Positions 16,855-25,212 of a stretch of 64,000 nt of DNA are shown piece by piece. The notes under the pieces are model-generated. The model saw only the letters and a program-made list of their open reading frames with translations. It was not told the origin of the DNA and did no database searches. Both the position numbers and the translations under genes were made by a program. Origin of the DNA: Sphingomonas sp. JC676 (GTDB lineage Bacteria; Pseudomonadota; Alphaproteobacteria; Sphingomonadales; Sphingomonadaceae); assembly GCF_014489075.1 (NCBI RefSeq), contig NZ_JACTGR010000001.1, positions 1,426,001 to 1,490,000 on the forward strand, in the 5' to 3' direction. Position 1 is the first letter of the stretch. Every line of letters starts with the position of its first letter.

Positions 16855-17258
16855 TCGAAAAGCCCGCTGCCAAGTTGACACGGTTGACACCTGCTATGTC
16901 GAAAAACCTTCCTCCACGCGAGCGGGTCCCGATCCGGCTGAGTCGTGGCCGCGCGCGGTAGCCGGATACCCTAAAGTCACAAACGTCAGGAGTTTCTCGC
17001 GCGGGAGCGTGCGCGCGCCCGCGGGCGCGCGAGGACTGCGATGATATTCAGAATGAGAAAGAGCAATGCCGTGGATTTCATGCGAAGTCCTACATTGCAA
17101 GGCGGCCCGTTCGTCACCCCGGCCTCGTGCCGGGTCCACGCTTCCCGAACCGAGCCGCCAGAAACTCGCTGGGCTCGCCCAGATGCTTGGTGGGCCCCGG
17201 CACAAGGCCGGGGTGACGATGAAGGAGGTTGGGCCCGGACGGAGGCCGACTATCGACC
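16855..17258. other. intergenic region with REP-like pair and GC palindrome
   Basis: About 400 bases without a supportable gene between two convergent units. It holds an 18-base GC palindrome, GCGCGCCCGCGGGCGCGC, at 17013-17030 and a REP-like inverted pair at 17112-17218. Either could act as a transcription end for the flanking genes. Confidence 0.6.
17112..17218. repeat. REP-like inverted pair, copy 1
   Basis: The left unit (17112-17140) begins CGTCACCCCGG and ends GGGTCCACG; the right unit (17190-17218) is its inverse, beginning GTGGGCCCCGG and ending GGGGTGACG. Each unit is itself a hairpin with a loop of the CTCGTG or CACAAG type. Related pairs occur at 25088-25194, 42531-42622 and 46817-46922. 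Confidence 0.8.
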
Positions 17259-18086
17259 TCAGCTCCCACCGCAGCCGCCGCAGCCACCGCCGCCGCCGCA
17301 GCCGCTGCCTCCGCCGTCGCTGCTGCTGCTCGACCCGCTGTCGCCGCCGGAGCTCGACGAGCGCAGCGTGTGGAAATCCGACCAACTCGACCCCGCGAGC
17401 ACGCCGGTTCCGAACAGCGCCACGCCCATGTCGGTCTCCACCGGCGTCGGCGCGCGCCGCAGGCGCTCGGACCGTTGCCGTGCCTCGGCGAGCGTCTCCG
17501 CGCCGCCCCGCGTCAGCCGGTCGACCGCGATGAAGCGGATCAACGCGAAGATCGCGGTTGCGATCAGGAACATGGTGAGGAAACCGACCGGCCGATCGCG
17601 CGACACGCCGACCTCCCATTTGATCGCGCCGAAGCCGAGCAGCAGGAAGTAAGGCAGCGTCTGCCAGAAGCGCATCTGCCATGCCGTTCCGCTGTCCATC
17701 AGCAGATCGGCGGAGACCAGTTTCTCCTCGATCGGATCGGCATGGCGCTTGAGGATATGTTCGATCGTCGACCAGCGCGTCGGTGCCGACAGCGCGAGGA
17801 TGCTGCGTTCGGCCGCGTCGCCGCCCGCGTCGCGCGCGTCCGCCTGGAACCTGTCCTTGCCGACCATCGACAAGGCCCGCCGGGCGAGCAGCCGCGAGAC
17901 GAGCGCGTCGGCGAACCGCGCCCTTCCGCCGGCAAGGAAAGCCAGCTCGTCGACCGTCGCCGAACGCGCCGTGCGTCCCTCGGGCTTCAGCCAGCGTGGG
18001 ATGAGGAACCCGGCGACGATCACCAGGACGAAGAGAATGAAGTAGAGCTGCAAGAAGGGTCCGCCGGTCATATCGAAGGGGGACAT
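17259..18086 (-). CDS. TIGR04222-type membrane protein with Gly/Ser/Cys-rich tail
   Basis: A 275-residue protein with an N-terminal membrane helix (LYFILFVLVIVAGFLIP), a soluble part, two further helices at about 150-190, and a C-terminal tail (residues 235-275) made almost only of serine, glycine and cysteine. That combination is typical of the TIGR04222 family of unknown function. The preceding gene on the same strand (three-base gap) encodes a protein with a related domain, so they probably work together. GC-rich triplet repeats code for the tail, which makes it prone to length change. Confidence 0.75.
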   Translation of the reverse strand: MSPFDMTGGPFLQLYFILFVLVIVAGFLIPRWLKPEGRTARSATVDELAFLAGGRARFADALVSRLLARRALSMVGKDRFQADARDAGGDAAERSILALSAPTRWSTIEHILKRHADPIEEKLVSADLLMDSGTAWQMRFWQTLPYFLLLGFGAIKWEVGVSRDRPVGFLTMFLIATAIFALIRFIAVDRLTRGGAETLAEARQRSERLRRAPTPVETDMGVALFGTGVLAGSSWSDFHTLRSSSSGGDSGSSSSSDGGGSGCGGGGGCGGCGGS

Positions 18087-18089
18087 GGT

Positions 18090-18662
18090 CTATGCTCCTC
18101 TGAGTGCGATCAGAACCGTCAACAGAGCCGCTGCGATCGCGAGCAGCGCCCAGAACGTGGTTCGTGGAAGGATGAAGGCGTCGCGGGGATGGACGCGGCG
18201 CGCCTTGGGGTCCTGGATCAGCCGCCGTGCCGCGTTCGGCCAGATATCGGCCGGCGGCAGGCCGAAGACCTGCTCATAGCTTTTGAGCGTCTCGGCATAT
18301 TGCTCGAAATAGCGCTGTTTCTCGGCGCCGCCGCCCGCGGTCGGCCCGTGATGCAGAGGGCGGCCCAGGATCTCGGGGCAGAAGCGCTCCCAATAATCGC
18401 GGGTATAGGTGAGGTGGAGATGCCAGGCCTGGTCGACCGCGTCGGACGGCGTCACTTCGTGGCCGGCGGTCACCGCGAGGAAGCAGAAGCGCTTATATTC
18501 CTCGATCACCCGCGCGGTCTTCGCCGCGCTCCAGCCATTCTCGCGCGCCAGCCGCGCAGCGAAGGGGAGCGCCGCGTCGTCGGGGCCGATGATGTAATGG
18601 GAGAGCGCTATCCAGACCGGGTGGTCGGCAGGGGTTCGAGACAGACCGGAGGCCGTACTCAT
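18090..18662 (-). CDS. membrane-anchored protein of the glycine-rich-domain (DUF1399-like) type
   Basis: A 190-residue protein with a soluble N-terminal part and one C-terminal membrane helix (FWALLAIAAALLTVLIAL). The core signature is DQAWHLHLTYTRDYWERFC followed by GRPLHHGPT, which I associate with bacterial relatives of the plant GRDP/DUF1399 proteins; histidines in this segment could bind metal. It is transcribed just ahead of the TIGR04222-type gene. Function unknown. Confidence 0.65.
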   Translation of the reverse strand: MSTASGLSRTPADHPVWIALSHYIIGPDDAALPFAARLARENGWSAAKTARVIEEYKRFCFLAVTAGHEVTPSDAVDQAWHLHLTYTRDYWERFCPEILGRPLHHGPTAGGGAEKQRYFEQYAETLKSYEQVFGLPPADIWPNAARRLIQDPKARRVHPRDAFILPRTTFWALLAIAAALLTVLIALRGA

Positions 18663-18705
18663 CTAATCCCTACTTAGCAGATGGATATTACATCCTCAAG
18701 ACAGA

Positions 18706-19188
18706 TCACAGCTCGATGAAAGCGTTTGCCACGACCAGCCGCGCGTCGTCCCATTCGGGCACCGCCTCGGGATTCATCGGCACCATGAAGCGCTTGCCGT
18801 CGGGCCGCTCGATCTCGAGCACGTCGCCCGCGCCGTAATTGTCGATCGCGATCACCGCGCCGAGCGGCTCGCCGCTTTCAGAGACCGCGGGCAGGCCGAG
18901 CAGGTCGACATGATAATATTCGCCTTCGCCCAGCGGCGGCAGCGCCGATCGCGGGACGGCCAGCGCGGTGCCGCGCAGCGCCTCGGCGGCGCTGCGGTCG
19001 GCAATCTCGGCAAAGCGCGCAATCGCGCCGTTGGAGCCGGGCCGGACCGATTTGAGCGTAAGCGCGCCGCCATTGAAGGATTTGTGCGAAGCCAGGTCTT
19101 CGGCGAAGACCTTCAGCCGCACTTCGCCCGCGATGCCGTGCGCGCCGATGATCGCGGCGAGCGTGATCGGCTTATCTGAACCGCTCAC
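18706..19188 (-). CDS. rimM: 16S rRNA processing protein RimM
   Basis: A ~160-residue assembly factor for the 30S subunit that binds ribosomal protein S19. The N-terminal domain (ITLAAIIGAHGIAGEVRLKVFAED) and the C-terminal PRC-barrel (EYYHVDLLGLPAVSESGEPLG... DVLEIERPDGKRFMVPM) are intact. I favour the GTG at 19188, which has AGGAG eight bases upstream; an ATG six codons earlier (19206) is the alternative. It follows rpsP by about 90 bases. trmD and rplS, normally next, are displaced by an inserted block. Confidence 0.95.
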   Translation of the reverse strand: MSGSDKPITLAAIIGAHGIAGEVRLKVFAEDLASHKSFNGGALTLKSVRPGSNGAIARFAEIADRSAAEALRGTALAVPRSALPPLGEGEYYHVDLLGLPAVSESGEPLGAVIAIDNYGAGDVLEIERPDGKRFMVPMNPEAVPEWDDARLVVANAFIEL

Positions 19189-19279
19189 GCCGCTCGCTCC
19201 TCGCATCCGGGCTGATGGCCATCACGCGCACGCCGGAGCGCATGCGCCCCATCCCCACGCACGATGGCCATCCTGTAGC

Positions 19280-19903
19280 TCAGCCTTCCGACTTTTCTTG
19301 TGCGGCTTCCTCAGCGGCCGGGGCTTCTTCAGCGGCCGGGGCTTCGGCGGCAACTTCGACCGGCGGGGTTGCTTCGGCAACCGCCTCGGCGACCTGCTCG
19401 GCCTCCGGGGTCGGCTCTTCGGTCGCGGCTTCGATTTCAGCGGCGATCACGGCTTCGGCTTCCTCGTTCGAGTCGGCGGCAGGCGCTTCCTCGGCGACGA
19501 GAGCTTCCTCGACGACAGGCTCGGGAGCCGGTGCGGCAGCGGCTTCGGCGGCAGCTTCCTCGGCGGCCTTCAGCTTCTCGGCACGCTCCTCGGCGCGCTC
19601 GGTGGCCTTTTCGCCCGGCTTGGCCTTGTTCGGGTTGTTGCGCGCGGCGCGCTCCTTGACACCGGCGGCGTCGAGGAAGCGGGCGACGCGGTCGGTCGGC
19701 TGCGCGCCGACGCTCAGCCAATGCTTGGCGCGCTCGCCGTCGAGAATGATGCGCTTCTCGTCATCCTTGCCGAGCAGCGGATTATAGGTGCCGATCTTCT
19801 CGATGAACTTGCCGTCGCGGGGCGAACGGGCGTCCGCGATCACGATCCGGTAATAGGGGCGCTTCTTGGAGCCGCCGCGCGACAGACGCATGGAAATAGC
19901 CAT
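19280..19903 (-). CDS. rpsP: 30S ribosomal protein S16 with long acidic/alanine-rich extension
   Basis: The first ~80 residues are a normal S16 ([27 protein letters not shown], then IGTYNPLL and [13 protein letters not shown]). The total length is 207 residues, so about 120 residues are added at the C terminus. The extension begins with a lysine-rich segment and continues as low-complexity alanine, glutamate and proline. Extended S16 proteins are known in alphaproteobacteria, but this tail is long. AAGGAAG precedes the ATG at 19903. It is the promoter-proximal gene before rimM and lies downstream of ffh on the same strand. Confidence 0.95.
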   Translation of the reverse strand: MAISMRLSRGGSKKRPYYRIVIADARSPRDGKFIEKIGTYNPLLGKDDEKRIILDGERAKHWLSVGAQPTDRVARFLDAAGVKERAARNNPNKAKPGEKATERAEERAEKLKAAEEAAAEAAAAPAPEPVVEEALVAEEAPAADSNEEAEAVIAAEIEAATEEPTPEAEQVAEAVAEATPPVEVAAEAPAAEEAPAAEEAAQEKSEG

Positions 19904-19946
19904 TAATCTTCCTTCTTGATATTCGATGTTTGTATTCGGGTTTAAA

Positions 19947-21434
19947 TTACTTTTTCTTCAGCAAATTCTCGAAGCCAGGTGGCAGGTTCGCGCCGCCCGG
20001 CAAGCCCGGCAGGCCGCCGCCCATCTTGCCCATCATCTCGCCCATCTCGGGGCCGCCCAGGGCATTGCCGATGCCGCCCATGCCGCCGCCGGGGCCGCCC
20101 TTGCCGAGCATGCCCATCATGCCCTTCAGGCCGCCCATCTTCTTCAGGCGCTTCATCGCGGTCTGCATTTCCTGGTGCATCTTGAGCAGCTTGTTGACGT
20201 CCTGCACGGTCGTCCCGCTGCCCTTGGCGACGCGGATCTTGCGCTTGGCGTTGAGCAATTCGGGCTTGGTGCGTTCCTTGGGCGTCATCGACGTGATCAT
20301 CGCGTCCATGCGGAGCAGGATCTTCTCGTCCATGCCGCCGCCGGCCATCGCCGCCTGGGCCTTCTTCATGCCCGGGATCATGCCGGCCAGCGCACCCAGC
20401 CCGCCCATGCGGCGCATCTGCTGGAGCTGCGCGCGCAGGTCGTTCATGTCGAACTGGCCCTTGGCGAGCCGGCCCGCCATGCGCTCGGCATCTTCCTGCT
20501 GGATCGACTCGGCGGCGCGCTCGACCAGGCTGACGACATCGCCCATGCCCAGGATGCGGCCGGCGACGCGCTTCGGATGAAAGGGCTCGATCGCATCGAG
20601 CTTCTCGCCCATGCCGGCGAACTTGATCGGCTTGCCGGTGACGGCGCGCATCGACAGCGCGGCGCCGCCACGGGCATCGCCGTCCATGCGGGTCAGGATC
20701 ACGCCGGTCAGCGGCACCTGTGCCGAGAAGCTGGACGCGACATTGACTGCGTCCTGGCCGGTGAGCGAGTCGACGACGAGCAGGATCTCGGCCGGCGTGG
20801 CGATGTCCGCCACCGCCTTCATCTCGTCCATCAGCTGCTGATCGACGTGGAGGCGGCCCGCGGTATCGAGCATCAGGACGTCATAGCCCTGGAGCTTCGC
20901 CGCCTGGAGCGCGCGCCGGGCGATGTCGACCGGCTGCTGGCCCTGCACGATCGGCAGGGTCGCGACCTCGGTCTGGGTGCCGAGCACCGCGAGCTGCTCT
21001 TGCGCCGCCGGGCGATTGACGTCGAGCGACGCCATCAGCACCTTCTTGCCCTGCGTCTTGGTCAGCAGCTTCGCCAGTTTGGCGGTCGTGGTCGTCTTGC
21101 CCGAACCCTGAAGGCCGACGAGCATGATCACCGCCGGCGGCGTGACGCCGATCTCGAGCTCGGCGGTATCCGAGCCGAGCATGTCGACCAGTGCGTCATG
21201 GACGATCTTGACGACCTGCTGGCCCGGCGTGATCGAACGCAGCACCTGCTGGCCGACCGCCTGCTCGGTCACCTTGTCGACGAAATCGCGCGCTACCGGA
21301 AGCGCGACATCGGCCTCCAGCAGGGCGATCCGCACTTCGCGCATGGCGGTGCGGACATCGGCTTCGTTGAGCGCACCGCGCCCGCGCAGGCGCTCGAAGA
21401 CGCTGCCAAGCCGTTCGCTCAGACTATCGAACAT
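19947..21434 (-). CDS. ffh: signal recognition particle protein Ffh
   Basis: A 495-residue SRP54 homologue. The N domain ([20 protein letters not shown]) is followed by the GTPase with [15 protein letters not shown] near residue 108, [15 protein letters not shown] and [10 protein letters not shown], then the methionine-rich M domain with the GSGTT signal-sequence/4.5S RNA region near residue 415 and a Gly/Met-rich end. It binds signal sequences on the ribosome and delivers them to FtsY, whose gene is also in this window (25209-26144). rpsP follows after 43 bases. Confidence 0.97.
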   Translation of the reverse strand: MFDSLSERLGSVFERLRGRGALNEADVRTAMREVRIALLEADVALPVARDFVDKVTEQAVGQQVLRSITPGQQVVKIVHDALVDMLGSDTAELEIGVTPPAVIMLVGLQGSGKTTTTAKLAKLLTKTQGKKVLMASLDVNRPAAQEQLAVLGTQTEVATLPIVQGQQPVDIARRALQAAKLQGYDVLMLDTAGRLHVDQQLMDEMKAVADIATPAEILLVVDSLTGQDAVNVASSFSAQVPLTGVILTRMDGDARGGAALSMRAVTGKPIKFAGMGEKLDAIEPFHPKRVAGRILGMGDVVSLVERAAESIQQEDAERMAGRLAKGQFDMNDLRAQLQQMRRMGGLGALAGMIPGMKKAQAAMAGGGMDEKILLRMDAMITSMTPKERTKPELLNAKRKIRVAKGSGTTVQDVNKLLKMHQEMQTAMKRLKKMGGLKGMMGMLGKGGPGGGMGGIGNALGGPEMGEMMGKMGGGLPGLPGGANLPPGFENLLKKK

Positions 21435-21482
21435 GGGTCCAGATCACTCCAATTCCAGGCCGAAATCCGCCAAACGCAAAAC

Positions 21483-21514
21483 ACGCCGGCGGACGAAACC
21501 TCGTCGGCCGGCGT
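21483..21514 (-). terminator. hairpin with T-run in the ffh leader
   Basis: Arms ACGCCGGCGGACGA (21483-21496) and TCGTCGGCCGGCGT (21501-21514) pair with one mismatch around AACC. On the minus strand the stem is followed by GTTTTGCG. There is no minus-strand gene just upstream to terminate, so this may be a leader attenuator for ffh, about 50 bases before its ATG, or a leftover terminator. Confidence 0.45.
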
Positions 21515-21672
21515 CACCCCTGAGGGCGGCAATGTCTCGCGTTCCACGGGAACAGCAAGCGGGCCACATAGCCTCACAATGCCTTCGTTGCAACCGTTAC
21601 GCGTTTAACCTGATCTACACCCTCGGCATGTGAAAACGCCCCGCTATCCGCTTGGGGGAGCCTAACCCGGCA

Positions 21673-23301
21673 ATGTCGCTGGACCACGAAGAAGAAATCC
21701 GCAATCGCACAGCAGCACGCCCGAGCATCATCACGGGCGCGATCAGCGTTGCCGCGATCCTGCTGTTCGTGGGAACGGGCAGCGCGGTACTGTCCAAGAC
21801 CTTGCAATATTATACGTCGGGCACGGAGCCCGCGGACCGCACGCTCGTCATCGCGCTGCTCCTGAACGTCGCGCTGATCCTGTTCGGCTGGCGCCGCCAT
21901 CACGCGCTGTCGATGGAAGTGCAGGTCCGCGCCGCCGCGGAGGAACGCGCCCAGCATCTCGCCAGCCGCGATCCGCTCACCGGCTTCCTCAACCGCCGCA
22001 GCCTGGCCGAGGAAGGCGCCGCGATGTTCGCGCGCGCCCAGCGTCGCCGCAAGGCGATGGCGCTGATCATGCTCGACCTCGATCACTTCAAGACGATCAA
22101 CGACATGCACGGCCACGCCGTGGGCGATGCGCTGCTGCGCGCCGTCGCGGCCGAGATCGCCCATGCCATGCCTCCGATCGCGCTCACCGCGCGGCTGGGC
22201 GGCGACGAATTCTCCTGCGGTTTCCTGTTCGATCCGGCCGAGCCCTCCACCATCGAGCGCATCGCCGAACGGCTCGTCAGCCGCATGGCCCAGCCGTTCG
22301 AAGCCGAAGGGCTGCGGCTCCACATCTCCTGCTCGCTCGGCATCGCCCGCTCGGATTTCGATTGCGCGAGCATGGATGCGCTGACCCGCTCGGCCGATAT
22401 CGCCATGTACCAGGCGAAGAAGGCCGGCCGGAACCGCTATGCCTGGTTCGACCAGTCGATGGAGCGCGAGCTCCAGGTCCGCAACGAGCTCGAAAGCGGC
22501 CTGCGCCTCGCCATTCCCCGCCAGGAAGTGGTTCCCTATTTCGAGCAGCAGATCGATCTGTCGACCGGCCGCCTCCACGGCTTCGAAGTGCTCGCGCGCT
22601 GGGAGCACCCCACCCGCGGCCTGATCTCGCCCGAACTCTTCATCCCCATCGCCGAGGAAACCGGCATGATCGCCGAGCTGTCGCTCTCGATCATGCGCCA
22701 GTCCTTCATCGCCGCGCGCGACTGGGATCCGTCGCTCAACCTGTCGATCAACATCTCGCCCTGGCAGCTGCGCGACGCCTGGCTGGCGCAGAAGATCATC
22801 AAGGTACTGACCGAGACCGGCTTTCCCGCGAGCCGGCTCGAGGTGGAGATCACCGAGAGCTCGCTGTTCGACAATCTCGCGCTCGCCCAGTCGATCGTCG
22901 GCAGCCTCAAGAACCAAGGCGTCCACCTCGCGCTCGACGATTTCGGCACCGGCTATTCGTCGCTGGCGCATCTGCGCGCTTTGCCCTTCGATCGCATCAA
23001 GATCGACAAGAGCTTCGTGATGTCGCTCAACGAAAGCGCCGATTCGGCCGCGATCGTCAACGCGATCATCAGCCTGGGCGAAAGCCTCAACCTGCCGATC
23101 ACCGCCGAGGGTGTCGAAGACGCCTCGATCGAGGAGCGGCTGCGCGTGCTCGGCTGCTCCAAGGCGCAGGGCTGGCTCTATGGCCGCCCGCTATCGGTCA
23201 GCGCGGTGCGCCGCCTGCTCGCCGAGCGCCGGCTGCTGCAGGGCAGCCCCGCTCCCGCGGAGAAGAAGGACGCCGCTACCAGCCAACGCCTGGTTGGCTG
23301 A
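21673..23301 (+). CDS. membrane-bound GGDEF-EAL cyclic-di-GMP enzyme
   Basis: A 542-residue protein: two N-terminal membrane helices (about residues 20-42 and 58-74) with a short periplasmic loop, a GGDEF domain with the intact GGDEF motif (RLGGDEFS), and a complete EAL domain with EVLARWEHP, the metal ligands in EITESS and LALDDFGTGYSSL, DKSFV and AEGVE. It could both make and break c-di-GMP; the catalytic residues of both domains look intact, but no RxxD inhibitory site precedes GGDEF. The start at ATG 21673 is weakly supported. The gene overlaps the convergent DUF924 gene by 26 bases. Confidence 0.92.
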   Translation: MSLDHEEEIRNRTAARPSIITGAISVAAILLFVGTGSAVLSKTLQYYTSGTEPADRTLVIALLLNVALILFGWRRHHALSMEVQVRAAAEERAQHLASRDPLTGFLNRRSLAEEGAAMFARAQRRRKAMALIMLDLDHFKTINDMHGHAVGDALLRAVAAEIAHAMPPIALTARLGGDEFSCGFLFDPAEPSTIERIAERLVSRMAQPFEAEGLRLHISCSLGIARSDFDCASMDALTRSADIAMYQAKKAGRNRYAWFDQSMERELQVRNELESGLRLAIPRQEVVPYFEQQIDLSTGRLHGFEVLARWEHPTRGLISPELFIPIAEETGMIAELSLSIMRQSFIAARDWDPSLNLSINISPWQLRDAWLAQKIIKVLTETGFPASRLEVEITESSLFDNLALAQSIVGSLKNQGVHLALDDFGTGYSSLAHLRALPFDRIKIDKSFVMSLNESADSAAIVNAIISLGESLNLPITAEGVEDASIEERLRVLGCSKAQGWLYGRPLSVSAVRRLLAERRLLQGSPAPAEKKDAATSQRLVG

Positions 23302-23854
23302 GATAGGCCTTCTCCTCCGGCGTCGACTCGCGGCCGAGCGCTGCGTTGCGCGTCGGAAACCGCCCGAATCGCGCGATCACTTCGGCATGTTCGATCGCAT
23401 AGGTCAGCGGCTCCTCCAGCCCCAGCGCCTCGAAGCACCTTAGGCTTACCGCCTGCAGCTCGCGGCTCTCGCCGTGCTGGAACGGCAGGTAGAGAAATTG
23501 CCGACGTTCGGGCGGCAGTGCCTGGTCCCAGCCCCGCTCGACCGCCAGCGTCGCCAGGTCCCGCGCCAGCGGATCGGCGGCAAAGGCTTTGGCGGTGTCG
23601 CGATGGATGTTGCGCGAGAACTGGTCGAGCAGGATCACCGCCGCCAACAAGGTTTCGGGATCGCCGCGCCAATCCGCCGCGCCGCTCGCCAGCACCTCGT
23701 CCCGGCGCGATCCGAACAGCGTCGAGATCTCCGCATCGAGCCCGTGCGATCCGCCGAACCATTGCTCCGGCATCAGCAGATCGAACCAGAAACCCAGCAC
23801 TTCGCGGGCCCTTGCGTGGACTTCCGGCGCCGTCGCTCCTAGATCGCTCGCCAA
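23276..23854 (-). CDS. DUF924 family protein
   Basis: A ~192-residue helical protein with the DUF924 signatures VLGFWFDLLMPEQWFGG, ILLDQFSRNIHRDTAKAFAADPLA, FLYLPFQHGESRELQ and FGRFPTRNAALGRESTPEE. The family resembles TPR-like folds and has no known activity. I favour a TTG start at 23854 because AGGAGG lies six bases upstream; the alternative GTG at 23869 contains that AGGAGG inside the coding region. Both choices make its 5' end overlap the 5' end of mtaB on the other strand. The 3' end overlaps the GGDEF-EAL gene. Confidence 0.85.
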   Translation of the reverse strand: MASDLGATAPEVHARAREVLGFWFDLLMPEQWFGGSHGLDAEISTLFGSRRDEVLASGAADWRGDPETLLAAVILLDQFSRNIHRDTAKAFAADPLARDLATLAVERGWDQALPPERRQFLYLPFQHGESRELQAVSLRCFEALGLEEPLTYAIEHAEVIARFGRFPTRNAALGRESTPEEKAYLSQPGVGW

Positions 23855-25212
23855 TGCCGTCCTCCTCACCGCATGTCGTCAACCTGGGTTGTCGTCTCAA
23901 CCTCGCCGAGGGCGAGTCGATCCGTGCCCTGCTGTCAGGGCGGGACACGATCGTGGTCAACAGCTGTGCGGTTACGAACGAAGCCGTCAAGCAGACGCGC
24001 CAGGCGATCCGCCGCGCCCGCCGCGAGCGGCCCGGGGCCGAGTTGGTCGTGACGGGCTGCGCGGCGCAGATCGATCCAGCGGCCTTTGCGGCGATGCCCG
24101 AGGTCGATCGGGTGATCGGCAATGCCGAGAAGCTCTTGCCCACCTCCTGGACATCGTCCGAGCCGGTGCAGGTGCAGGACATCATGGCGGTGCGCGAGAC
24201 CGCGCCGCACCTCGCCGCCTGCTTCTCGACCCATGCGCGCGCCTTTGTCGAGGTCCAGAATGGCTGCGACCATCGCTGCACCTTCTGCGCGATCCCGTTC
24301 GGACGAGGCAACAGCCGTTCGGTGCCCGCCGGCGCAGTGATCGACCGCATCGCCGCGCTCGCCGAGCATCATGCCGAGATCGTGCTCACCGGCGTCGATC
24401 TCACGAGCTATGGTCCCGATCTTCCCGGCGCGCCGACGCTAGGCCAGCTGGTCGAGCGCATCCTCGCCCACGTCCCTGCCCTCAAGCGCCTGCGCCTCTC
24501 CTCGCTCGACGGCGTGGAAGTCGACGACCGCCTGTTCGCGTTGCTCACCCAGGAACCGCGACTGATGCCGCATGTCCATCTCTCGCTCCAGGCGGGGGAC
24601 GACATGATCCTCAAGCGGATGAAGCGTCGCCATAGCCGTGCGCAATCGGTGGCGCTTGCCGAGCGCCTCCATGCAGCGCGCCCCGACATCGCGATCGGCG
24701 CCGATCTGATCGCCGGTTTCCCGACCGAGACCGAGGCAATGTTCGAGAACAGCCGCGCGCTGATCATGGATTGCGGCATCGTCCATGCGCATATCTTCCC
24801 CTATAGCCCGCGCGCCGGCACCCCCGCCGCGCGCATGCCCCAGGTCGAACCCGAAATCGTCAAGGCCCGTGCGGCCCGGCTCAGGGCCGAGGCGGAAGGC
24901 CAGCGCACACGCTGGCTGCAAAGCCTTGTGGGCAGCAGCCAGCAAGTACTGGTAGAGCGCCCGGGAGACCGCGGCCATGCCGGCAATTTCGCGGAAGTGC
25001 GCCTTGGCCAGGCCGAACCGGTCGGATCGATAGTACAGGTGAAGATCAACGCAGTGAGTAATCAGACACTCGAAGCAACTCCCATCCGTCACCCCGGGCT
25101 TGTTCCGGGGTCCACGGAGCAGTCGAACGCCACGCTTGAGCCGTTTGCACAATGCGCGGCCCACGGTGGATCCCGGAACAAGTCCGGGATGACGAATGGA
25201 ACTCGGGCATGA
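23854..25212 (+). CDS. mtaB: tRNA t6A37 methylthiotransferase MtaB
   Basis: A 452-residue radical-SAM enzyme that converts t6A37 to ms2t6A37 in tRNAs reading ANN codons. The N-terminal MiaB-type domain (VVNLGCRLNLAEGE, NSCAVTNEAVKQTRQ, GCAAQ) supplies one Fe-S cluster; the radical-SAM cysteines are in CDHRCTFC at about residues 137-144, followed by IPFGRGNSRS. The TRAM region near 355-400 is recognisable. The last ~40 residues (from IRHPGLVPGS) are encoded by a REP-like repeat rather than by family sequence. Its stop overlaps the ftsY start (ATGA). Confidence 0.92.
   Translation: MPSSSPHVVNLGCRLNLAEGESIRALLSGRDTIVVNSCAVTNEAVKQTRQAIRRARRERPGAELVVTGCAAQIDPAAFAAMPEVDRVIGNAEKLLPTSWTSSEPVQVQDIMAVRETAPHLAACFSTHARAFVEVQNGCDHRCTFCAIPFGRGNSRSVPAGAVIDRIAALAEHHAEIVLTGVDLTSYGPDLPGAPTLGQLVERILAHVPALKRLRLSSLDGVEVDDRLFALLTQEPRLMPHVHLSLQAGDDMILKRMKRRHSRAQSVALAERLHAARPDIAIGADLIAGFPTETEAMFENSRALIMDCGIVHAHIFPYSPRAGTPAARMPQVEPEIVKARAARLRAEAEGQRTRWLQSLVGSSQQVLVERPGDRGHAGNFAEVRLGQAEPVGSIVQVKINAVSNQTLEATPIRHPGLVPGSTEQSNATLEPFAQCAAHGGSRNKSGMTNGTRA
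25088..25194. repeat. REP-like inverted pair, copy 2, inside the 3' end of mtaB
   Basis: The left unit (25088-25117) reads CGTCACCCCGGGCTTG and ends GGGGTCCACGG; the right unit (25160-25194) is the inverse, ending CCGGGATGACG. The pair is translated as the C-terminal tail of MtaB, so it either landed in the gene end or read-through followed loss of the original stop. Confidence 0.8.

Noticed and set aside
19926-21608. A 560-residue open frame on the plus strand
   Set aside because: It is antisense to ffh; histidine/arginine-rich translation with no motif.
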